Below are positions 22,633 to 33,345 of a stretch of 64,000 nucleotides of DNA, piece after piece. A program made the position numbers and the translations under genes. Every line of letters starts with the position of its first letter. Position 1 is the stretch's first letter. The notes under the pieces were generated by a model. It was not told the DNA's origin, searched no databases, and was given only the letters and a program-made list of their open reading frames with translations. The stretch comes from Closterium sp. Naga37s-1 (lineage: Eukaryota; Streptophyta; Zygnematophyceae; Desmidiales; Closteriaceae): the NCBI GenBank assembly GCA_947471745.1, contig CANJKZ010000768.1, positions 1,069,501 to 1,133,500 on the forward strand. The letters are read 5' to 3'.

Positions 22633-22824
22633 TACGCGTCGTTTAACAAGGCGAAGGTGAGCTGGCTTGTACACTTTATGGAAAAGCCCCTTAAGAAAAA
22701 AAGGGAAACAAATCACGAAAAATGAATAGAAATAGGAACATGTACGGGAATGGGTGGCACTAGCAGTGCCATTCCGTTCTTACCAAAGGCGTTTCACAAG
22801 TTCGCATCTTTGAACAAGCCAAAG
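22633..22824 (+). pseudogene. RBM42: RBM42-like exon C, two copies
   Basis: Copy 1 (22633-22656) encodes SFNKAK followed by a GTGAGC donor. Copy 2 (about 22784-22823) encodes KAFHKFASLNKPK, also followed by TGAGC. In RBM42 the piece after VNDDVL is AF-RFPSFN-AK, so these are two copies of the next RRM exon. The rest of the RRM (expected to carry RNP1, GYGFVSF) was not found downstream. Confidence 0.55.
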
Positions 22825-23240
22825 TGAGCTGGCATGTATGGGTGAACAGCAGACAATATGACCCCCTCTCTGTACATGATCTGCACATAACCCCCTCCCT
22901 CCAAAGAAGATGAACGGTGAGTCAAGGAAGTCGATGTGAGTCAATGTGGGTCAAAAGTAAGTCAATGGCTAGTCAGTGAAGTCAATTTTAGCGTGACGTG
23001 ATGGACTGCGCTGTTGCTCTCTAGGAGATGAACTGTGAGTGATTGGGGAGTGAGTCAATGAAGTCAATGGGAAGTGGGTTCAGTGACTGGTGGGTCAATA
23101 AGGTCAAGGTTCGGGGAGGTGATGGACTGCGCTGCTGCTCTTAAGAAAATCAATGGTGCGTCAAGGAAGCAAGAGGTGGGTCAATGGAGCCAATGATGAG
23201 TCAATGGTAACTAAATGGTGGGTCAACAATGAGCCTCGTA
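22825..23240. other. Spacer
   Basis: No gene seen. It contains diffuse GTGAGTCAATG-type words that become the array that follows. Confidence 0.5.
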
Positions 23241-23244
23241 AGTC

Positions 23245-23560
23245 AACGGTGAGACAAATCCAAGTAAGTCAACTGAGACAAATCCAAGTAAGTCAACGGT
23301 GAATCAAAGCCAAGTCAACGGTGAGTCAGTGAAGTCAAAGGTGAGTCAGTGAAGTCAATGGTGAGTCAGTGAAGTCAACGGTGAGTCAGTGAAGTCAACG
23401 GTGAGTCAGTGAAGTCAAAGGTGAGTCAGTGAAGTCAATGGTGAGTCAGTGAAGTCAACGGTGAGTCAGTGAAGTCAAAGGTGAGTCAGTGAAGTCAATG
23501 GTGAGTAAGTGAAGTCAATGGTGAGTAAGTGAAGTCAACATCAGGCTTCGGCGGAGTGAG
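23245..23560. repeat. 20-bp minisatellite with GTGAGT in each unit
   Basis: About a dozen units of GTGAGTCAGTGAAGTCAA plus two variable bases (AG, TG or CG), best between 23300 and 23530, with degenerate units on either side from about 22915 to 23650. Each unit begins with a perfect 5' splice-site consensus, suggesting the array grew from an intron start. Confidence 0.9.
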
Positions 23561-24295
23561 GGACCGTACTTCTGCTCTCAAGGAGATGAAGGAACGAAGA
23601 GTCAATAAAGTCAACGTTGGGGTCAATCCCCAGTCAATGAAGTCAACATTGCTGGTGAAGGGATGGATAGTGCTGGCCAGGGCAGAGACATAGCAGGCAG
23701 GCGTGGAGGCGTGTGAGTCGGTCATCGGCTTGCACTATCTGGGCTGCAGGGCCTGCAGGAGCGGGAGCCTGCTACCTCATTGGTTGTATCTTCACTATGG
23801 TGTACATGATGGCGCCGAAGTGTTCAAACTGGTGGATGCTTGCTATGTAGTGGTGTGTGTTAGTGTCTCCAACATGGTGGAAGGTGTGAGGTATAATGCG
23901 TCATGCAATGTACGGTATGCTTTGAGACTGCAGTGTTCAGTCACATATTTTGGTGAATAGTATATACCAGTACGTGATCGTTGGTGCTACGGAAATGATT
24001 ATAAATAATTGAATTAGCTAGCATCTCGAAAACAATGTGCACATTCATGTATAAAATTCTTGAAATTGGGGCTGTTCGTTTAAATCATTCGATTTAGGGG
24101 TGATGGTAAATTAAATATGTTGGTTCCATTGAGACTTGGTCTTGATGTTTTGTTTTGTTTATAGATGGATTATACATTACCTCAATGAATTTGTTTCCGT
24201 GGTGCTGGTGTGCTCAGTGACGAGTTCTCTCTTGGGAGTTTACCGAGCTCGAACAACTGTCCGCGCTTTTCTCCCTGCCATCCAAGGCTCCTGCA
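23561..24295. other. Spacer
   Basis: No gene recognised. The region is moderately AT-rich with scattered short frames and no motif. Confidence 0.5.
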
Positions 24296-24304
24296 TACTT
24301 GGTT

Positions 24305-24814
24305 GGGTAAGTAGCTTTCGCAGGGGTACTACTAGCGACCCTGCGCTTTCAAGGGGACTACAGTGCTAGTTGCGGGCACTTTCCGCCCCTCCGCCACTCC
24401 GACAGGAAAGTTATGGCAACAACACAGAACTCGGTCCCACATTCACCCACGTGTCACAAATTTGGAAAGTTAGAAAACGCACGGCAAAAAAAATAAAACC
24501 CATAGGGAACCTGGACTCATTTTCGGGAGGGATCAACCCTAAACACGGGAACCCACATTTTTTTTTGGGTTGATGCCTCCCCGAGACGCATCCCTTCCCG
24601 ATTGGGTTTTAGTTTTTTCCGGTCAGGTAAAGGGATATTTTTCCAGTGGCTTGCAAAATTTGTGACACGTGGGTGAATGTGGGACCGAGTTCTGTGTTGT
24701 TGCCATAATGTTCCTGTCGGAGTGGCGGAGTGGCGGAAAGTGCCCGCATATAGCACTGTAGTCCCCTTGAAAGCGCAGGGTCGCTAGTAGTACCCCTGCG
24801 AAAGCTACTTACCC
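24305..24814. mobile_element. Mutator-type foldback element (MULE-derived MITE)
   Basis: A 510-bp element with 159-bp terminal inverted repeats (24305-24463 and 24656-24814), starting GGGTAAGTAGCTTTCGCAGG and differing at only a handful of sites. The 9 bp on each side are identical, TACTTGGTT at 24296-24304 and 24815-24823. Long inverted repeats and a 9-bp target duplication are diagnostic of Mutator-like elements. No transposase is encoded, so it is non-autonomous. The loop region is itself partly inverted-repetitive (AAAACCC and ATCAACCC blocks), so nearly the whole element can fold. Confidence 0.92.
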
Positions 24815-24956
24815 TACTTGGTTTGCTCAAATTCGAAGTGAAAGAGAACGCGTTCCAAGTGCGTTTACTGGCGTGAACCCAGATGTGCTCCGAAATGTAT
24901 TGCGTGTTTCCGCGATTTGTTCCGTTCATGCGACATACTGATGTTGACACATTATG

Positions 24957-25136
24957 TAAATTTTTGAAAGTGAAACACTTTCCAAAATTGTGTATTGTGA
25001 ATAGCGAAGCGAATTGTACCGAAGCAAAGGCTTCGACGAAACGCTACTTCCCCTCTTTTTCGGTATAAAAGAGGGGGCGAAGGCCATTTGGCCTTAAACC
25101 CACGTTTTCATTTCGAACTTTCATTTTCAAGTTTCC
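24957..25136 (+). promoter_or_regulatory. Retroelement promoter/terminal repeat, copy 2
   Basis: Second copy of the sequence at 4818-4987, here with a strong TATA box, TATAAAAGAGGG near 25064. Downstream it diverges at the GTTTCCCGCCCC stretch and no RT ORF follows. It is a solo or truncated terminal repeat of the DIRS-like family, lying about 140 bp right of the Mutator-type element. Confidence 0.5.
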
Positions 25137-25262
25137 CGCCCCCCCACCCTAGCATGCGATGCATGGTAGCTATTATGTATGTTGTACAATGCTTGGACGA
25201 TAAAATCTTGTACTTTCCAGTTGAAATGAGACGTTGCATTTGCAAGCGTTCACAATGTTTCT

Positions 25263-25537
25263 GTTAAAGCCGGCGGCCCAAATTGTTCATGCTTTTAAAA
25301 GTTGACCAGAGGGAGTTTTTCTGGTGTGGGCTTTGGCGAGAGTTTCCGATTTCGTCTAGGTTCGTTTTTTTCGCGAGACCCAGCCAACCCTCGGTTTTCC
25401 CCCTGGTGAGTGAATCTGTCTTCGAAAGTCCCAAATTGCAAGTGCGTGACTTTCAAAAGCTTGGACACTCAACTTCGTCAAGTTTTAAAAACTTGACCCT
25501 CGCGGCCCGCAATTTGGGACGCGGGCTTTAACGAAAC
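25263..25537. repeat. Imperfect inverted repeat
   Basis: GTTAAAGCC...CCCAAATTG at 25264-25285 is matched by the reverse complement at 25513-25535, and AAGTTGACC/GGTCAAGTT-type words lie inside both arms. It may be a second small foldback element. No clear target duplication was found. Confidence 0.4.
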
Positions 25538-25992
25538 TTGATTGCGTCCTGAGATCCTGAGATCATGTGGATGTTTGTCCATCAGTTGAGCCCAGTTTGG
25601 GATCCATGAAGGCGATCTCCTGAAGCCTGGACGAGTCGCAAACGCGAGGATTTGGCATGGACGAATTTCAAGGCATGGAAACACGTCAGTCATTTCACCC
25701 TGGACGTTGGGAGAGGACACCTTGAGCTTTCGTCTAAGGGTTAGGACATCGTTTTTTTATGGCGCAGACACGGGTTCCTGCCGCCGGTGGAGGACATCGT
25801 CTCTAGCCTTACCTCCACGCCCCCTCCACGCCCCAGGTCAGCATGAGTCGTGATGCTTATATGAGGAACTTTCTATCACGAGCGTTTTGAGAGTCCCTCG
25901 TCCTTCATCAGCTCCGAACACCGAGATATCGAGATATAGATTCTTACCTTTACTAAGAAACCTTCCTGACAAACCTAAGTTGGGGCGTTTAG

Positions 25993-28233
25993 ATGGAGAA
26001 TCTCAACCACTTCGATCAACTTCCAGATGACCTTCTGACGAAAATTATATGGTTCCAGGATTGGATGCCTTCCCACACTTGTACTACTGATAATTCATGT
26101 GACTCGCTTCCTCCTTGGCATTTTAAGGCAAATAAGTTCACGCCTCCAGCCTTCGCACATGCAGCATTCAATCTGCTCATCGCGTCCGTATGCAGTCGCT
26201 GGCGTCGTCTAGTTAAGCGTCAAGTAACCGGCCTGTCAGTCCGAGAAAACCTTGTCGTGTCTCGTCAAAATCTGGCGAAGGCCGTGGCTTGTATCGATAA
26301 CCTCGCGGATCTTCATCTGAGCGACGGCAGCATTGAAATTTTAGACGACGCATTCCTCGCTCACCTTGCGACCTCACGACCCAAGCTGAAAGCTCTTCAC
26401 GTGGGTCGTAGGGTCACACCGTGTGGAGGACACAAGGATAGGCATCCGGTTACAGAAGCCGGCCTGGATAATTTCTTCCTGAAGTGCACTCAGCTGGAGA
26501 AGGTTTCGCTTCACTGCCTCCATAAAGGTGCTGAGTTACCAAATTCCTTCTTTCAGCTGGAGCGTCTTCATACCGTTTTTTTAACCGACATTTCAGCCTT
26601 GACACTTCCCAAATTTGCAAGACTTTCGTCTCTCACTTCTCTCAGTATTGCTGTCCCAAAATTGACACATCAGCAACTGTCGCATCCAAAGACTTTCCAT
26701 ACTTTCCATCTCCAGTGAGATCTGCCGTCCCGCAGCAACTTTTCTAGCTGCTCAGTTGCCTTGTCTGAAGACACTCAAGTTCCAGTACACCAGCCCTAAT
26801 TTCACTTGGATGTTTCCTACAGGATCACCGTGCATCCATTTAGAACAGCTGGTGATCACCAATTCCCCTAACCTCCAGCAACTCCCTGATGACATCGAGA
26901 AGTTGTTTCCGTGCCTCCGTCAGCTGACCATTCGGGATTGCTCTCAGCTCAACCAACTTCCCGAACAGATTACAGCTTTAACTGGATTGGAGTGCTTGAC
27001 CATTTCTGGTTGCCTCAATCTTCACATCCTGCCCAGAGACTTTGGACAGCTGCCTGCTCTCAACTCACTGATGCTGGAGGGCATCTCTTTCTGGGAGCTA
27101 GACTCCCTCTGCCAAGTTACATCTCTGGAGAAACTGGACCTGGATTTTTGCGGCCTTGGGTTTCAGCAGCTACCAGCAGAGTTCTGCAACCTCACGTCTC
27201 TCAAGTCATTGAGCCTCAAGACTTTACGACTGACGATGCTTCCAGAAAGACTCGGATGGCTTAGCAATCTAGAGACTCTTCGCGTGGATGGGTGCAGGCA
27301 GGAGCAGCTCCCCCCTTCGTTTACGCAGCTGTTTTCTCTTACAAGTCTTGAGCTCCGGCGCTTCAACGCTTCCTGAGGGTCTAGGCAATATGCGTAACCT
27401 GCAGCATCTCTACCTGTATGAGTGCCATGCTGTCAGAGAGATACCAGAGTCTGTCACTGCGCCCACCAGCCTTGTATCCTTGATCATGGAGTTTTGTGAA
27501 AGTATTCTCTCGCTGCCGAAAAGGCTAAGTACCCTTAGGAAGCTCCAGCGGTTGGAGGTAACTGACTGCAGACAGTTGCGTGGGTTTCCTCTGTCTCTGC
27601 CACTCTCCCTTGAGGTCCTAATTTGGAAGGAGAGCAGTTTGACTTACTTCCTGCCTGAGATGTCCCTGCCATCGTGTTTAAGGCACTTGGACGTGGATTT
27701 GGCAGAAAGTTTGGAGCAGTTCCCGATCAGCTTGAGTATTCAGCGTGCAACGAGGATTCAGGACCTCCCACAGAGCATCAAGGGGGCAAAGCAGCTGCGA
27801 GAACCGCACCTCTGTTTCCTCGAGGACGTCAAGAAGCTACCAGAAACAGGTTCACAGCTGCAACAGCTGACGCCATCAAGAGTTCATGCACCCGAGCTGG
27901 CCTCAATCCCCAATGGCATCGGTGCTTTATCCAGGTTGCGCACGCTGGATCTGTCATGGTGTATAGCCCTGCAGCAGCTACCATCCTTGCTCACGCAGCT
28001 TCGCTGCCTCTCTGTGCTTAAGGTTGGGCGGACTTCCATCAGCTCCCTTCCTCCCGGGTTTGCACAGATGACCAGCCTCAGGACTCTCAGCCTCTCTGAT
28101 TGTGAGCTGTTGGAGGCCTTAAACAGATAATCTGACCGAGCTGAAGATGTTGATTGTCACAGGGTGCAAGCAAGTAATTGCCGGCATGTCCCGTGCACAG
28201 CGCTGTGGCATCCGGGACATGGAAGGATTTTAG
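25993..28233 (+). pseudogene. F-box/LRR protein, copy C, three frame changes
   Basis: The start ATG at 25993 gives MENLNHFDQLPDDLLTKIIW, aligned with the paralogues. The first frame (F-box-like part and first LRRs, with ASVCSRWRRL) closes at 26718. Homology resumes in a second frame from about 26720 (AAQLPCLKTLKF) to 27376, in a third from about 27370 (GLGNMRNLQHLYLYECH) to 28130, and the last conserved block (NLTELKMLIVTGC) is in yet another frame ending at 28233. I tested a 41-nt GT/AG intron at 26715-26755 and it does not restore the frame. Three independent shifts make this the most decayed of the four long copies. The middle part is also shorter than the intact gene. Confidence 0.82.
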
Positions 28234-29439
28234 GCAGACAGCAACATAGTTGTCAGAGTGAAATTGTCCTAGTGTCATGTTTCTTGTTGGTTAGTGTTTG
28301 TAAAATACTCTCTTTGCTCTTTAAAACCTTTGAAGTGTGTACTCGTAAATGAATTGTGTAACGAATGTTTCTTGGTAATTTTAAGAGGAGGGTAGTTTTG
28401 AGAGAGCTCCATTCGTGGCAACACATATCAAGCTGATCCCATACAGTGAAGTGTTTAAAGTGAGAGACAATCCACCACTCCAGCCTCGTATAGTACACCC
28501 CAAAACAGCTGCTATGCCTAGCCACTCTCTAACCCGCTCTGATTGGTGCACGTTAGATGGGAAAGCTTTGAGGTGGTGCATGCTGGGGGCTGAAATGGCT
28601 TTTTAGATTGTAGTACACCAGTATTTACTGAGGATAAGGAAAAATCACAGCAGGAGGAGCACAAAAGTTTGGAAAGAAGAAGGGGAGAGAAAGGGCTGCA
28701 ATGGGTAGAGGTGGGAAACTGGAGTGTACAAAGAAACCCTCTCTTTTATTCGATTGCTATGCCGTCGATCAGAAACATGCTGTTCTGTACAGTGCTGCTC
28801 TTTCACGCCCTTTTCATCCACAAATTCGGTTGCCTCTCTTCACCTGCCCCTTTGGCCCTCTCCCTATCCGTTGCCTCTTCACCTGCTCATCCGCCCCCTC
28901 TCCCCATTCGGCTGCATTTCCCCCTTCCCCACGTCCATGTCACTGCCCTTGTCCTCTCATGCCAATCCATGGCACAAACGCTGACGACCTAATGAACCAA
29001 CTAGAGGAGTTGGGCCTCTCATCCCTCCCAAGCACGACAAGCAAATGCAAAATACCAATGCAACTCATATCCTTGCACCGCTCTGTACAACTGCCTGTCT
29101 TTCAAGTCACTCTCCTCGACGGCATAGCACCAATGCTGAAGACCTCTCACACCCCTCCTGCTTGGGCATCCTGGCTGCTTGCCCTAAACCCTGACCTTAA
29201 GTCCCAAACCCTGAGTCCTGCCCCTCGCTCCCACCAACTCTTGCTTCTGTCCCTTCTGTTTCAGTCACCCTTTTCTATGGCACCACCTTTGCGGACGCCC
29301 TCTCAGACCCCTGGCCTCCTGGCTGCTCTTCATAACCAAAACTCTTAACCCTGAGTGGGCTGTGCGGGTGAGCGGGGTGTGTGGGTGAGTAGGGTATAAA
29401 GGTGAGTAAGCAATGGGGATGAGTGGGGTGAGTGACCTG
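28234..29439. other. Spacer with weak repeats, no gene recognised
   Basis: An open frame at 28701-29348 has low-complexity codon use. Within it, three similar short segments near 28970, 29120 and 29275 (ATGGCACAAACGCTGACGACC-like) hint at another reiterated exon, but no protein family is recognised. Confidence 0.4.
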
Positions 29440-30110
29440 TATAGGTGAGTGGGCTGTGCGGGTGAGTGCACTAGAAAGCCTTTGAGGAGTTTTGATAAGC
29501 CTGAAAAGCCTTTGAGGCACCATGAAGTCTTTTGCACAGTTTTTGAGTGCACTAGTGCGGTACGGGATTCACACTCCGCCCAGCCGAGAGACCTGGCAAA
29601 GTCTTGTTGCCTGCACAGAAGACTGCTCTTTGAGGCACCTTGAACCTTGAAGTCTCTTTACCCGCAGTTTTTGAGTGCACTAGTTCGGCACGGGATCCCA
29701 CTCTGCCAAGCTGAGAGACCTGGCAGCACTTTCTCACGTGTCTTTACCCGTTGTTTATAAGGTACCTTGAGGTGCCTTGCTGTGCACTGGTTCAGTACGG
29801 GATCAACACTCTGCCTAGCTGAGAGACCTGGCTGAATCTCCCTGCCTGCACGGCAGACTGATCTTTGAGGCACCTTGAGGCACCTTGAGGCACCTTGCGG
29901 TGCACTAGTTCGGTAAGGGATCCACACTGTGCCCTGCTGGAAGACCTCCCAGAACCTTCCTTTTTGAAGTTTCTTTACCCGTTGTTTTTGAGGTGCCTTG
30001 AGCAGCTTGCTGTTCACTGGTTCAGTACAGGATCCACACTGTGCCCAGCTTGGAGATCTCGGAAAATCTCACTGGTACCTGGCAGCATTGCTCTGCCTTA
30101 GCAACATGCC
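29440..30110. repeat. About 115-bp tandem repeat, five copies
   Basis: Copies begin near 29551, 29671, 29790, 29906 and 30018. Each has GTGCACTAGTTCGGTACGGG, CACACTGTGCCCAGCTGAG, GAGACCTGGC and a GAGGCACCTTGA tail. Divergence between copies is about 10-25% by eye. The GACCTGGC...CCTGCCTGC part resembles the exon-like segments at 30.2-33.0 kb. Confidence 0.8.
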
Positions 30111-30201
30111 TGCCCAACTGCCGTTTAGAGGTTTACTGCTTCTCCTCCCTTCTCTCTCCTTCTGCCCGTTGCTCTCCCTTCTCTCCCGTTATTTCTTCCA
30201 G

Positions 30202-33010
30202 GCAGCGCCCAGAGCAGCCGGCCTGCCAAACTGGGATCTGGCTGCATTTCCCTGCCTGCCTGTCACCCCTTCAACCCCCCGCACCCCCTCTCTTCCCCCC
30301 CCATCCTCTTCCAATCTCTCCTACTGTCCTTCTTTCACCTCCTCATGTGCTCTTTTCTCCAGGTTGTAGTAAGAGCAGCCGGCTTACTCAACTGGGACCC
30401 AGCAGCATTGTCCTGCCTGCCTTTCACCCCTTCAAACCGACCTATCCTCTTCCGCTCTCCCCCACTGTGCCACTTTCACCTCCTTACGTGCTCTTTCCTC
30501 CAGGCTGTAGCGGCAGGCTTACTCAATTGGGACCTGGCAACATCGAGATGGGCATGCATGAGATGGGGATGCATGAGATGGGGATGCATGAGATGGGCAT
30601 GCATGAGATGGGCATGCATGAGATGGGCATGCATGAGATGGGCATGCATGAGATGGGGATGCATGAGATGGGGATGCATGAGATGGGCATGCATGAGATG
30701 GGCATGCATGAGATGGGCATGCATGAGATGGGCATGCATGAGATGGGCATGCATGAGATGGGCATGCATGAGATGGGCATGCATGAGATGGGCATGCATG
30801 AGATGGGGATGCATGAGATGGGGATGCATGAGATGGGCATGCATGAGATGGGCATGCATGAGACGGGGATGCATGAGACGGGGATGCATGTGATGGGCAT
30901 GCATGAGATGGGCATGCATGAGATGGGCATGCATGAGATGGGCATGCATGAGATGGGGATGCATGAGATGGGCATGCATGAGATGGGCATGCATGAGATG
31001 GGCATGCATGAGATGGGCATGCATGAGCTGGGCATGCATGAGATGGGGATGCATGAGATGGGCATGCATGAGATGGGCATGCATGAGATGGGCATGCATG
31101 AGATGGGCATGCATGAGATGGGCATGCATGAGATGGGCATGCATGAGATGGGCATGCATGAGATGGGCATGCATGAGATGGGCATGCATGAGATGGGGAT
31201 GCATGAGATGGGGATGCATGAGATGGGCATGCATGAGATGGGCATGCATGAGATGGGCATGCATGAGATGGGGATGCATGAGATGGGCATGCATGAGATG
31301 GGCATGCATGAGATGGGCATGCATGAGATGGGCATGCATGAGATGGGCATGCATGAGATGGGGATGCATGAGATGGGGATGCATGAGATGGGGATGCATG
31401 AGATGGGCATGCATGAGATGGGCATGCATGAGATGGGCATGCATGAGATGGGCATGCATGAGATGGGCATGCATGAGATGGGCATGCATGAGATGGGGAT
31501 GCATGAGATGGGGATGCATGAGATGGGCATGCATGAGATGGGCATGCATGAGACGGGGATGCATGAGACGGGGATGCATGAGATGGGCATGCATGAGATG
31601 GGCATGCATGAGATGGGCATGCATGAGATGGGCATGCATGAGATGGGCATGCATGAGATGGGGATGCATGAGATGGGCATGCATGAGATGGGCATGCATG
31701 AGATGGGCATGCATGAGATGGGCATGCATGAGATGGGCATGCATGAGATGGGCATGCATGAGATGGGCATGCATGAGATGGGGATGCATGAGATGGGCAT
31801 GCATGAGATGGGCATGCATGAGATGGGCATGCATGAGATGGGCATGCATGAGATGGGGATGCATGAGATGGGGATGCATGAGATGGGGATGCATGAGATG
31901 GGGATGCATGAGAAGGGGATGCATGAGATGGGCATGCATGAGATGGGCATGCATGAGATGGGCATGCATGAGATGGGCATGCATGAGATGGGCATGCATG
32001 AGATGGGCATGCATGAGATGGGCATGCATGAGATGGGCATGCATGAGATGGGCATGCATGAGATGGGCATGCATGAGATGGGCATGCATGAGATGGGCAT
32101 GCATGAGATGGGCATGCATGAGATGGGCATGCATGAGATGGGCATGCATGAGATGGGGATGCATGAGATGGGGATGCATGAGATGGGGATGCATGAGATG
32201 GGCATGCATGAGATGGGCATGCATGAGATGGGGATGCATGAGATGGGCATGCATGAGATGGGCATGCATGAGATGGCATGCATGAGATGGGGATGCATGA
32301 GATGGGGATGCATGAGATGGGCATGCATGAGATGGAAGTGCAACAGTGCTCTCACCTCCCTCATGGCCCTCCCGACTGCCTCCGTGTTGTGTCTCCCCTT
32401 GCCCACCTGTCAAAGCAGCATTGGGAAGTGGCAGCATGGCCCTGCCTGCGCATCAGTCAGCCGTTCAGAGGCTCAATGCTTCCCCTACCTTCCTCTCTCA
32501 CACTACCTGTTTCTCCCCCTCTACTCCCCTTCTTGTTTCAAGCAGCAGCCAGAGCACCCGGCCTCCCCAACTGGGACATAGCAGCATCTCGCTGCCTGCC
32601 TCTCATGTCTTCGCCTTGCCTCCTTTCTTCCACACGTTTTTCCCCTTCGCTTCAGTCAGTGGCACAAGCGGCAGGTTTACCCAACTCGGACTTGGCTGGT
32701 CGCCCTGCCTGGCTCTCAACCACTCGTTTCCCAGACCTCCCTCCTCCTTCACAAATCTGGCAGCATCGCCCAGTCTCTACTCTCTTCCATTCCCTCTTCT
32801 TCTTCTACTAAATCAGTATCACGAGCATCGGTTTCCCCAACTTGGACCTGGCAGGATAGCCTTGTCCGGCTCTCAGCCACACGTTTCCCAGGCCACCGTC
32901 CTCCTTCTTGACACTCATCTCTCCCATTCCCTTCCCTCCTTCGCTTCAGGCTGTAGGACGAGTGCCAGGTCTACCCATCTGAGGCCTACCAGCTTTGCCC
33001 TGCCTGAATC
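30202..33010 (+). pseudogene. Reiterated exon-like segments (unknown protein)
   Basis: At least seven diverged copies of a 60-nt segment lie at about 30202, 30363, 30504, 32541, 32655, 32815 and 32948. Most follow a pyrimidine-rich stretch and CAG (acceptor-like). The plus strand encodes variants of RAAGLPNWDLAAFPCL. One copy contains a stop and one is frameshifted. Copies are separated by C/T-rich spacers of 100-160 bp, and the 15-bp minisatellite splits the series in two. The protein is not recognised. The pattern of one exon copied in place many times matches the RBM42-like region at 21-22.8 kb. Confidence 0.5.
30546..32335. repeat. 15-bp minisatellite, about 119 units, open in several frames
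   Basis: Unit GATGGGCATGCATGA, with a common G-for-C variant (GGGGATGC) and rare variants (GACGGG, AAGGGG, GAGCTGGG). The period is a multiple of three and several frames lack stops, so runs such as (MGMHE)n, (RWACM)n and (LMHAH)n are open on both strands. The GCATGCATGA core is partly palindromic. I do not call it coding: there is no flanking gene structure and the open frames on the two strands are equally long. Confidence 0.95.
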
Positions 33011-33182
33011 TCACCTCCTCCTCATTCCTGCCCCTGGCTCTCCACTTGGCTCCCACTCTCGTTCTTCGGGATGTAGCTGCAGCAGAGTAGCGTGCTGCGT
33101 TGAAGACACAGCGGATGTGCTGCTGGTGGTGGAGAGAGCGGAGGAGGTTGTGAGTAAGGAAGGGGGGTGTTAAGCACACTGG

Positions 33183-33345
33183 GCTCACCATGCCTCACCA
33201 TGCCTCACCATGCCTCACCATGCCTCACCATGCCTCACCATGCCTCACCATGCCTCACCATGCCTCACCATGCCTCACCATGCCTCACCATGCCTCACCA
33301 TGCCTCATCATGCCTCATCATGCCTCATCATGCCTCATCATTCTC
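33183..33345. repeat. 10-bp minisatellite (ACCATGCCTC)
   Basis: About sixteen units. The last four or five carry ATCATGCCTC instead of ACCATGCCTC. Confidence 0.95.

Noticed and set aside
26715..26755. A 41-nt intron rescuing F-box/LRR copy C
   Set aside because: GTGAGA...CAG borders exist but splicing would not restore the reading frame of the downstream LRRs.
30041..32581. 846-residue repeat protein with (MGMHE)n
   Set aside because: Equally long frames exist on the opposite strand; the flanks are non-coding spacers and no gene structure is visible.
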